Assembly: GCA_964507235.1 (NCBI GenBank)
Contig: CAZDPE010000032.1
Location: forward strand, 1 to 23,974
Source: Suilimivivens sp964507235
GTDB taxonomy: Bacteria > Bacillota > Clostridia > Lachnospirales > Lachnospiraceae
Direction of reading: 5' to 3'
Length of the DNA stretch: 23,974 nt
Shown here piece after piece: positions 15,560-23,012 of this stretch (its first letter is position 1; the number at the start of each line of letters is the position of its first letter). The translations under genes were made by a program, and so were the position numbers. The notes beneath the pieces were generated by a model that was not told where the DNA came from, searched no databases, and worked only from the letters and a program-made list of their open reading frames with translations.

Positions 15560-17887
15560 ATGAAAGGTTATAAAAAAATAATTTTAGCAGCGCTGCCTGT
15601 CTGCATGATGATGCTGGCTCTGGCAGGCTGTAATAAAAGCGGTTCAGGGGAAGATAATCAGGTCAAAAAAGAATTTTATTATGTACCCGAATATCATGAA
15701 CTTGATGTGGATTCAGATTATATCGGGAAAGCTGTTGCCGTAGGGAACAGTTTATTCTTATATGGTTCCTCCTGGAATGAGGAAACGGACGAGAGTACAA
15801 GCGGCCTGTATCAATATGATTTTCTTGAAGGGAAGAGCAGTGAAATGCCGCTGGATTTTGGGGAAAACGCTTCCGTTTGGCAGATGTGTGAGGACTCTTC
15901 GGGGAATATTGTGATGATAGTGTCGCGGTATGTTCCGGAAACACCGGAGGGTGATGCTGCTATGGCGGAATCTGACGAAGCGGACAATGCAGATGCGGAA
16001 GTTTATGAAGCAGTTGACTATACAAGTTATATAGAATTATGGAAAATCGATCCGGCAAGCGGAAATGTAATTTTAAATGCAGACATCAAATCCGTTTTTG
16101 AAAGTGAAGACAGCGCGTATGTTCAATATATGATTCTGGATAACGAGGATAATATTTATTTTTACGATGGAAACAATAATATTTATATACTCGATAAGGA
16201 TGGAAATAAAATTTGTACCATTTCCTGCGACAATTGGATAGAAAATCTTTTTGCAACCAGGGAAGGAAGTGTTTTTATAAGAACCTGGGGAGATAATGGA
16301 AGTGTTGTAAAGCCGGTGGAACTTCAGAAAAAGAGTCTGGGAGAAGCTGTTACAAGCCAGAACCTGGATGGAAACGGCAACAGCTATAACCAGAGTTTTT
16401 ATAAAGGACTGGAAAAAGGAGTTCTGGTCAGCGACAGCAGCGGCGTGTTTACCTATGACCTTGAAACGGATGAAAGAGAGGATTTGTTTTCCTGGCTGGA
16501 TGCGGATATCAACAGTGATGATGTCAGTGAAGCCGGTCAGCTGTCTGACGGAAGAATCTGGGCAATTCTCAGGAACTATTCGGAAGAAAACACAGAATAT
16601 TCCCTGGTATACCTGACGAAGACCCCGGCGTCTGAGGTGCCTCAGAAGGAAGAGCTTCTCTTTGGAACAATGTGGCTGAATCAGAGCATACGTAAGAGTA
16701 TTATTGATTTTAATAAATCCAGCAATGAATATCGTATTACAGTGAAAGAATATGTCGGCGGGGATTATGATTATTCAACGGCGCTGACGCAGTTCAATAA
16801 TGATATTACAAGCGGCAGCGGCCCGGATATTATTGATATTTCCAATATAGACTATAAACAGTATGTCAGCAAAGGCGTATTGGAAAATTTGTATCCTTAT
16901 ATGGAAAAAGATGGAATTAACAGAGAAGATTACCTTGAAAATGTGATGAAAGCATATGAAGTCGATGGGAAGCTTTATGGAATTGTTCCTCAGTTTTACG
17001 TTACCACAACAATAGCCAAGGCTTCCAAGGTGGGGGATACTCCCGGATGGACCTTACGTGAAATGCTTGATTTTGCTGAAAACAATGAAGCAGAAAATCT
17101 TTTTCCATACGGAAACAGGTCGGGTGTTTTTTACTATTGTATTTATAATAATATTGATGAATTTATTGATTGGGAAACCGGTGAATGTAAATTTAACGGT
17201 GATGATTTTATCAGAGTACTTGAATTTGCGAATAAGTTCCCGGAAGAATCTGATTATAATAATGATGAGGGCATTTCCTCCAGGCTTCGTGCGGATAAGA
17301 TTCTTTTGATGCAGACCAGCTTAAGCTCCGTACAGGAATATCAGATGATGAATGGTATGTTCGGCGAGAAAACAACTTATATCGGATATCCTAACAGTGA
17401 CAGGAAGGGAAATCTGATTCAGCCTACCAATGGAAGTGTGGGATTAAACAGCAAGTCAAAGAATAAAGATGGTGCATGGGAATTTATTAAGGTATTGATT
17501 TCAGATGATTATCAGAACAGCCTTGTCAGCGAGAGGGGCTCATCAGGGGGATTCCCGGTTAAAAAATCTGCTCTTGATAAGCAGTTTGAATACGATATGA
17601 CTCCCCAATACTATAAGGATGAAAACGGAAACCAGGTAGAGCAAATGAAAACCAGTTGGGGGTATGATGATTTTAGCATAGATATCTATGCTGCCACGCA
17701 GGAGGAAATTGATGCTGTAAAGGAAATTATAGCTTCTGCCGAAAGAACTTCAGGCTCCGTAAATGAAGAACTGACGAACATTATTACGGAGGAAACAGAA
17801 GCATTCTTTAAAGGACAGAAATCAGCTGAAGATACGGCAGATATCATTCAAAACAGAATTCAGATATATGTAAAGGAAAATTCATAA
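15560..17887 (+). CDS. Lipoprotein: propeller-like domain fused to solute-binding domain
   Basis: A 775-aa exported lipoprotein. The signal peptide ends in lipobox LAGC with Cys24. Residues about 40-350 are built from short repeats alternating beta strands with Asp/Gly/Asn turns (for example LYQYDFLEGK, LWKIDPASGN, IYILDKDGN, FTYDLETDER), suggesting a beta-propeller; this region is not part of ordinary binding proteins. Residues about 365-775 resemble extracellular solute-binding family 1 proteins, with RKSIIDFNKSSNEYRITV, the GPDIIDISN strand and a hinge-like KLYGIVPQFY. It begins the locus; two CUT1-like permeases follow. The substrate is unknown, probably an oligosaccharide if the permeases are its partners. 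Start ATG after TGAGGT. Confidence 0.85.
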   Translation: MKGYKKIILAALPVCMMMLALAGCNKSGSGEDNQVKKEFYYVPEYHELDVDSDYIGKAVAVGNSLFLYGSSWNEETDESTSGLYQYDFLEGKSSEMPLDFGENASVWQMCEDSSGNIVMIVSRYVPETPEGDAAMAESDEADNADAEVYEAVDYTSYIELWKIDPASGNVILNADIKSVFESEDSAYVQYMILDNEDNIYFYDGNNNIYILDKDGNKICTISCDNWIENLFATREGSVFIRTWGDNGSVVKPVELQKKSLGEAVTSQNLDGNGNSYNQSFYKGLEKGVLVSDSSGVFTYDLETDEREDLFSWLDADINSDDVSEAGQLSDGRIWAILRNYSEENTEYSLVYLTKTPASEVPQKEELLFGTMWLNQSIRKSIIDFNKSSNEYRITVKEYVGGDYDYSTALTQFNNDITSGSGPDIIDISNIDYKQYVSKGVLENLYPYMEKDGINREDYLENVMKAYEVDGKLYGIVPQFYVTTTIAKASKVGDTPGWTLREMLDFAENNEAENLFPYGNRSGVFYYCIYNNIDEFIDWETGECKFNGDDFIRVLEFANKFPEESDYNNDEGISSRLRADKILLMQTSLSSVQEYQMMNGMFGEKTTYIGYPNSDRKGNLIQPTNGSVGLNSKSKNKDGAWEFIKVLISDDYQNSLVSERGSSGGFPVKKSALDKQFEYDMTPQYYKDENGNQVEQMKTSWGYDDFSIDIYAATQEEIDAVKEIIASAERTSGSVNEELTNIITEETEAFFKGQKSAEDTADIIQNRIQIYVKENS

Positions 17888-17896
17888 AGTGGAATT

Positions 17897-17921
17897 TAAG
17901 GCGCCATCCTTTGGCGCCTTA
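17897..17921 (+). terminator. Intra-locus hairpin between binding protein and permease genes
   Basis: TAAGGCGCCA (17897-17906) pairs perfectly with TGGCGCCTTA (17912-17921) around a 5-nt loop. No T run follows (AGTGTGCTTTGC), so it is a poor terminator. It more likely protects the 3' end of the binding-protein message or causes partial read-through. Confidence 0.6.
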
Positions 17922-17961
17922 GTGTGCTTTGCTCTATCGAAATGAAACGAGATAAATAATA

Positions 17962-18894
17962 GTGAAGAAACGAAAAAAACGAAAAGCAGAAGATTTAAAA
18001 TTGAATAGAAGGAGCGCCTTGAAAAAAAATAAGCGCATGCAGAGGGGAAAACTGATTTCATGGGGATATCTTTTTCCGAGTCTGGCCGGTGTACTGTTGT
18101 TTTTTGTACTGCCTTTTCTGGTAGTTATTTATTATTCCATGGTAGATAATCCCATTAATAATCAGTTTGTTTTTCTGGATAATTTCGTCAAGGTTGCATC
18201 AAATAAGGCTTTTCAGCAGGCGGCATTTAATACCATGAAGTTTTCTGTTGTGGCAGTGCCGCTGGCAGTGGTGCTTTCCCTGATGCTGGCCATGATGCTG
18301 GAATGTAAAATTCCTTTCAGAAGCCAGTTTAGGACCTTTTTCCTAACGCCGATGATGGTTCCGGTGGCATCCATCATTTTAATCTGGCAGGTTCTGTTTC
18401 ATTATAACGGTATTGTAAATGACTTTATCGGATTGTTCGGCGCTGATAAAATTGACTGGTTAAAATCCGCTCATGCCCAGGTAGTAATTGTTATTTTGTT
18501 TTTATGGAAGAATCTGGGATACAATATGATTTTATTCATGGCAGCTTTAAGCAGTATTCCAAAGGATATAGTAGAGGTTGCGGTTCTGGAAAGCGCTACG
18601 CCTTTTCAGATTTTCTGGCATATTAAAATAAGATATTTATCTTCGACTATCCTTTTTGTGACAATTATGTCCCTGATAAATTCTTTTAAGGTTTTCAGGG
18701 AAATCTATTTATTGACAGGAAATTATCCGTATGATTCAATTTATATGATGCAGCATTTTATGAACAATGCGTTTGGACAATTAGATTATCAGAAATTATC
18801 GGCAGCGGCTATTATGATGTCAATTGTAATGGTTATTTTGATAGGAATCCTGTTCCTGACCGAAAATTATTTCGGAAAGGATGTGGAAGGATGA
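17962..18894 (+). CDS. ABC transporter permease, CUT1 (MalF/UgpA)-like
   Basis: A 310-aa inner-membrane permease with a very basic N terminus and about six membrane segments. It resembles the first permease of carbohydrate (CUT1) importers, with GYLFPSLAGVLLFFVLPF. The cytoplasmic EAA loop that contacts the ATPase is at about 205-224 and is degenerate: EVAVLESATPFQIFWHI lacks the usual DG and the trailing Pro. Two starts are possible: GTG 17962 with little ribosome site, or TTG 18019, 19 codons later, with AAGGAG at 18009-18014. The annotated span uses the longer form; the shorter is quite likely. It overlaps the next gene by ATGA. Confidence 0.88.
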   Translation: MKKRKKRKAEDLKLNRRSALKKNKRMQRGKLISWGYLFPSLAGVLLFFVLPFLVVIYYSMVDNPINNQFVFLDNFVKVASNKAFQQAAFNTMKFSVVAVPLAVVLSLMLAMMLECKIPFRSQFRTFFLTPMMVPVASIILIWQVLFHYNGIVNDFIGLFGADKIDWLKSAHAQVVIVILFLWKNLGYNMILFMAALSSIPKDIVEVAVLESATPFQIFWHIKIRYLSSTILFVTIMSLINSFKVFREIYLLTGNYPYDSIYMMQHFMNNAFGQLDYQKLSAAAIMMSIVMVILIGILFLTENYFGKDVEG

Positions 18895-19850
18895 AAAAAC
18901 ACATGGATATTCCTGAAAATATAGAAAAAAAAGATAAGAAAAGAGCAAAAAAAAGAAAGAATCACAAACAAAGAAGGCTGTTTGTCAAGTCAGCAATTAT
19001 TACTCTGACGGCAGCGTGCTTTGCGGTTTTGTTTCTGATGCCCATTGTGCTTACTGTTACGAATTCCTTTATGTCCGCATCAGAGATTTCTTCCAATTAC
19101 GGGCAGGTTTTTTCAACCTCTGATACGGGCGGGAAGACATATATTTCGGAAAAGGTAAATTTAAAATTTATTCCGGATATGGTGTCCTTCAGTCAGTATA
19201 TTACTGTATTGTTTAAAAGCCCGGAATATTTGTTTAAATTCTGGAATTCCGTGATTCTGGTGGTGCCTATTGTGGTTTTCCAGCTGCTTGTTGCGGCAGG
19301 AGCATCATATGGTTTTACCAGATACCGGGGCAGGATTAAAGAGATTATATTTTTTGTTTATATTATTTTGATGCTAATGCCATATCAGGTTACACTGGTT
19401 CCTAACTATCTGGTGTCAGACTGGCTGAATATTCTGGATACGAGGTGGGCGATATGGCTGCCGGGCATTTTTTCACCCTTTGCCGTTTTTCTGTTTACCA
19501 AATATATGAGGAGAATTCCCGTATCAGTAATGGAAGCGGCACAGATTGATGGTGCAGGTGAATGGCAGATTTTCAGACGTATCTGTATGCCTATGTGCAA
19601 AGGAGCCATGTGTTCTGTCGCCATACTTATTTTTATTGATTACTGGAATATGGTAGAGCAGCCTTTGATTCTTTTGTCAGATTCGGAACAGCATCCGCTG
19701 TCAGTATTTCTTTCAAAAATTAATGAAAGCGAAGTAGGGCTTGCTTTTGCGGTCGCAACGATTTATATGGTGCCGCCGATTCTCGTATTTTTATACGGGG
19801 AAGATTATCTGGTAGAGGGCATTACCTATCAGGGAGGCATTAAGGGATAG
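18891..19850 (+). CDS. ABC transporter permease, CUT1 (MalG)-like
   Basis: A 319-aa partner permease with a basic N terminus, a first membrane segment at about 35-55, an extracellular stretch of about 70 residues, then five further segments. The EAA loop is canonical, EAAQIDGAGEWQIFRRICMP, unlike the degenerate loop of its partner. It starts in an ATGA overlap with the first permease, so the two are translationally coupled and probably form a heterodimer. No ATPase gene lies in the window; many Gram-positive CUT1 importers use a shared MsmK-type ATPase, which is a reasonable inference here. Confidence 0.9.
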   Translation: MKKHMDIPENIEKKDKKRAKKRKNHKQRRLFVKSAIITLTAACFAVLFLMPIVLTVTNSFMSASEISSNYGQVFSTSDTGGKTYISEKVNLKFIPDMVSFSQYITVLFKSPEYLFKFWNSVILVVPIVVFQLLVAAGASYGFTRYRGRIKEIIFFVYIILMLMPYQVTLVPNYLVSDWLNILDTRWAIWLPGIFSPFAVFLFTKYMRRIPVSVMEAAQIDGAGEWQIFRRICMPMCKGAMCSVAILIFIDYWNMVEQPLILLSDSEQHPLSVFLSKINESEVGLAFAVATIYMVPPILVFLYGEDYLVEGITYQGGIKG

Positions 19851-19872
19851 GGGATTTATGGAGGATGAAATC

Positions 19873-21870
19873 ATGAATGAAAACACATCAGGAAAAAGAA
19901 GAGATTGGGTGAAAAATGCTGCCATCATTTTCTTGACGATTATGCTGGTATTAACATTTTTTTCAAATACCATTATGAATTATTCTCTGCCGGAAGTTGC
20001 AACGCAATATGTGCAGCGGGGAAGCATTACTGCCAAGGTAAGGGGAACGGGTAATGTGGAAGCCACTGACCCTTATAATGTAATTGTAAAAGAATCCCGT
20101 GTGATTTCCAGTGTGGCCGTAAAGCAGGGTGATGCGGTGGAAAAGGATCAGGTGCTTTATTATCTTGAGGATTCGGAAAGCGAAGAATTAAAGCAGGCCG
20201 AAGAAGAACTGGAGAATCTTGAATTAACTTATATGAAAGGTTTGTTCGGAAGTACAGTGTCACCGGAGATTATCAGCAAGGTGGCAAGCGGCAACACGGA
20301 TTCGTTTTCAACTTATCAGGCAATGGTAACAGATATGCAGAATCGTTTGCAGGCTGCTGAGGACAGAGTAAATGAGTGTCAGAAGATAGTGGATGATTTA
20401 ACCCTTCAGGGTACGAAAAATACAAATAATGCCGGTGTCAGTACAATAAATGATGAAGTGGAAAAAGCTAACGCATCCACGGATTTAGAAAATGCAACAA
20501 CTGCTTTTAATAATGAAAAGGCAGAAAAAGTTGCAGACTTAAATAGTGAAATTTCAGAGGTAAAGAACAGAATATCTGATTTGGAACAATTAATTGCAGA
20601 AGCAGATATAATTGTGGGAAGTATATCCGATGATACGTCATCAGGCGGAATTGATTATTATGTTATACAGAGGGATACCGCCGCAGAAATTGTGCAGAAG
20701 AAGCTGGATGCGATTTATAATGCCGCTGTGGGAGATACAGGGAGTCCTTACGGCGGAGAAAAAAATATAGACCAGCTGAAAGCATGGATTGACCAGAATG
20801 ATAAGTTTGCAGACTATCAGTGGATGCTTTCTGAATATGATGCCGCTTTATCACAATATAACATACTTGTGGAAAACTTTAATGAAGCTTCTGAACAGTT
20901 GGACGGTTATGACAGTAATAAAGAAATGCTGGAAAAAGCAGAAAGCCAGCTGGAAAGCTTACAAAGGAATCTCGCAGAGGTACAGGCTATTTCCGTAGAA
21001 TCCAGCGGCAGTGTCCAGGAGGCCAAAAACAGGCTTCTTGCAGCAGAGCAGAATATCACTGCAATAACCAATGCCAATAAGCAGTCCGATGCCGCTTATC
21101 AAAATAAGCTTGCGGATGCCCAGGCAGCCCTTAAAAACGCTCAGTCAGTGTATGAATTGCTGAAGACAGAGCAAAGCGAACTTGCGGCGGATATTAACGC
21201 GGAACTTGATTTATCCAAAGCCAGCAGGGATATAGCCGCAAAGAAAGAAGAAATTGAAAAACTGAAAGAAAAATCCACAGGAGCCGCAATTACGGCGCCG
21301 GTTGCAGGAACCGTTACTTCACTTGCTTATGTTGCAGGGGAAACCACAAAACCGGAAACTGCGGCTGCAGTTATCCAGGTGGAGGGTAAAGGCTTTACAG
21401 TCAGCTTTGCGGTGACAAATGAACAGGCGAAAAAAGTTCAGGTAGGTGATGTGGCTGAATTGCAGAATGCATGGTACTATGATGATGCACAGGCCATTCT
21501 TTCCTCTATCAAGCCTGATCCTGACAGTGCAGGACAGAAAAAACTTCTTGTTTTTGATGTGACCGGAAGCAGCATTCAGGTGGGACAGGCCCTCAATTTG
21601 TCAGTGGGGCAGCGCAGCTCGGAATATGAGCTGGTAGTTCCGAACAGTGCAATCAGGGAAGACAGCAATGGCAAATTTATTTTGATTGTGGAATCCAAGA
21701 GCGGTCCTATCAGCAACAGATATATTGCCACCAGAGTAGATGTGGAAGTATTGGCTTCTGATGATAACAATACAGCGATTTCTGCAGGGCTGTATGGCTA
21801 TGAATATGTTATTACAACCTCTACGAAGCCGGTGGAAGCAGGTAAACAGGTAAGATTGAATGAATCATAA
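19873..21870 (+). CDS. HlyD/MacA-type membrane-fusion (adaptor) protein with long coiled coil
   Basis: A 665-aa adaptor anchored by one N-terminal membrane segment (about 14-33). The first half of the lipoyl domain follows (ITAKVRGTGNVEATD to VKQGDAVEKDQVLYYLED, about 54-100). Then comes a long, charged, Leu/Ala-heptad helical stretch (about 100-467), interrupted by a Gly-rich, less helical part near 245-315 that could be the hairpin tip. The second lipoyl half begins ITAPVAGTVTSLAYVAGE (about 472), followed by beta-barrel and membrane-proximal regions. The start ATG 19873 has GGAGG at 19860-19864; an in-frame ATG at 19858 is also possible. The length exceeds the 350-450 aa usual for such adaptors. 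It lies between sugar-type permeases and a MacB-like protein. Confidence 0.87.
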   Translation: MNENTSGKRRDWVKNAAIIFLTIMLVLTFFSNTIMNYSLPEVATQYVQRGSITAKVRGTGNVEATDPYNVIVKESRVISSVAVKQGDAVEKDQVLYYLEDSESEELKQAEEELENLELTYMKGLFGSTVSPEIISKVASGNTDSFSTYQAMVTDMQNRLQAAEDRVNECQKIVDDLTLQGTKNTNNAGVSTINDEVEKANASTDLENATTAFNNEKAEKVADLNSEISEVKNRISDLEQLIAEADIIVGSISDDTSSGGIDYYVIQRDTAAEIVQKKLDAIYNAAVGDTGSPYGGEKNIDQLKAWIDQNDKFADYQWMLSEYDAALSQYNILVENFNEASEQLDGYDSNKEMLEKAESQLESLQRNLAEVQAISVESSGSVQEAKNRLLAAEQNITAITNANKQSDAAYQNKLADAQAALKNAQSVYELLKTEQSELAADINAELDLSKASRDIAAKKEEIEKLKEKSTGAAITAPVAGTVTSLAYVAGETTKPETAAAVIQVEGKGFTVSFAVTNEQAKKVQVGDVAELQNAWYYDDAQAILSSIKPDPDSAGQKKLLVFDVTGSSIQVGQALNLSVGQRSSEYELVVPNSAIREDSNGKFILIVESKSGPISNRYIATRVDVEVLASDDNNTAISAGLYGYEYVITTSTKPVEAGKQVRLNES

Positions 21871-21890
21871 GAAAAGGAAGGAAAGCCAGG

Positions 21891-22979
21891 GTGGCAAAGA
21901 TAAAAGAATTCATACGGAGTTTATCACAATTACAGATAGTGCTTTCCCTGACAGTTATTATTCTGCTTGCAGCATTTTTTGGGATAACAGTATGGTGTAA
22001 TCATAAAATACAGAATCTGGAAGACCAGCAGGCTGCCCTCAGATGGAATGCGGAAGGCGGCTGTGCCCAGGTAAGCGCCTTTTTTACAAGGGGACTGGAG
22101 GTTAATGATTTCCAGATTATGAGCTTTGAAAGGGAACTGGAAAATGCGCTGACTGAAGCAGCGGTTACGGCGGAAAACGAAAATGCAAGGCTTTATGTTG
22201 ATGCTTACAGCGCACAGGGGAAGATAACAGTTATCAGCGACCAGTCAACCCTGGAAGCTAAGGCGATTGGAATCGGCGGTGATTTTTTCTTTTTTCATCC
22301 GCTGCAGCTGGTGAGCGGAGGATATTTTTCAGGGAATGATTTAATGAAGGATTCCATTATTGTGGATGAGGAAGCAGCCTGGCAGTTGTTTGGTTCCAGT
22401 GATATTGAAGGAATGAGCGTTACGATAGGAGGCGTGCCTCACTATATATCGGGTGTAGTAAAAAGGCAGGAGGGACGATTTGCTGAAAACGCAGGTTTAA
22501 ATAATACAATAATTTATGTTTCTGCAGAAACACTTTCCGAATATGGGACAAGTGAAGGAATCAGCTGTTATGAGGTGGCGGCTCCCAATCCGGTAAAGGG
22601 ATTTGTATATAATACCCTGAAAGAAAAATTTGGTTTAAAGGAGGATGAAATGCTGGTTGTAGAAAATTCCAGCAGATATTCCCTGGAAGCAATGATACCG
22701 GTTGTGCTTGATTTTGGCATCCGTTCCATGCAGAATTCAGCAGTACATTTTCCGTATTGGGAAAATATTGCAAGAGGATATGAGGATGTAAGGGCGGTTG
22801 TACTGATAATTCAGTTTATTTTACTGTTAATACCTGGCGTTATTATTCTTACAGCGCTTATCATAAAGTGGAAGAACAGAAAATATACTGTGAAGGATAT
22901 ATGGATGTACCTTATGGATAAGAAGGACAGGGCAATGGAAAAGGCCAGAGCAGAAAAAAATAAATGGGAACATTTTTAA
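21891..22979 (+). CDS. MacB periplasmic-core-domain protein with two membrane segments
   Basis: A 362-aa membrane protein with one segment near the N terminus (about 14-34), a large extracellular domain (about 36-300) and one segment near the C terminus (about 302-326), then a short basic cytoplasmic tail. The core shows MacB_PCD-like patterns: HPLQLVSGGYFS, IIVDEEAAWQLFGSSDIEGM and VTIGGVPHYISGVV. MacB/FtsX permeases have four membrane segments; two are absent here, and no ATP-binding domain is attached. The ends look natural, with GTG start after AAGGAAGGAAAG and a new gene 33 nt downstream, so it is probably not a frameshifted fragment. It presumably works with the adaptor encoded just upstream. 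Function is unproven. Confidence 0.75.
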   Translation: MAKIKEFIRSLSQLQIVLSLTVIILLAAFFGITVWCNHKIQNLEDQQAALRWNAEGGCAQVSAFFTRGLEVNDFQIMSFERELENALTEAAVTAENENARLYVDAYSAQGKITVISDQSTLEAKAIGIGGDFFFFHPLQLVSGGYFSGNDLMKDSIIVDEEAAWQLFGSSDIEGMSVTIGGVPHYISGVVKRQEGRFAENAGLNNTIIYVSAETLSEYGTSEGISCYEVAAPNPVKGFVYNTLKEKFGLKEDEMLVVENSSRYSLEAMIPVVLDFGIRSMQNSAVHFPYWENIARGYEDVRAVVLIIQFILLLIPGVIILTALIIKWKNRKYTVKDIWMYLMDKKDRAMEKARAEKNKWEHF

Positions 22980-23012
22980 TCGTTTCAGATTTCTTACACT
23001 ATTGGAGGATTT

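Noticed and set aside
21891..22979. Frameshifted remnant of a full MacB/FtsX permease
   Set aside because: The frame is intact, the C-terminal membrane segment is followed by a natural charged tail, and a new gene with its own ribosome site begins 33 nt later without leftover membrane-coding sequence.
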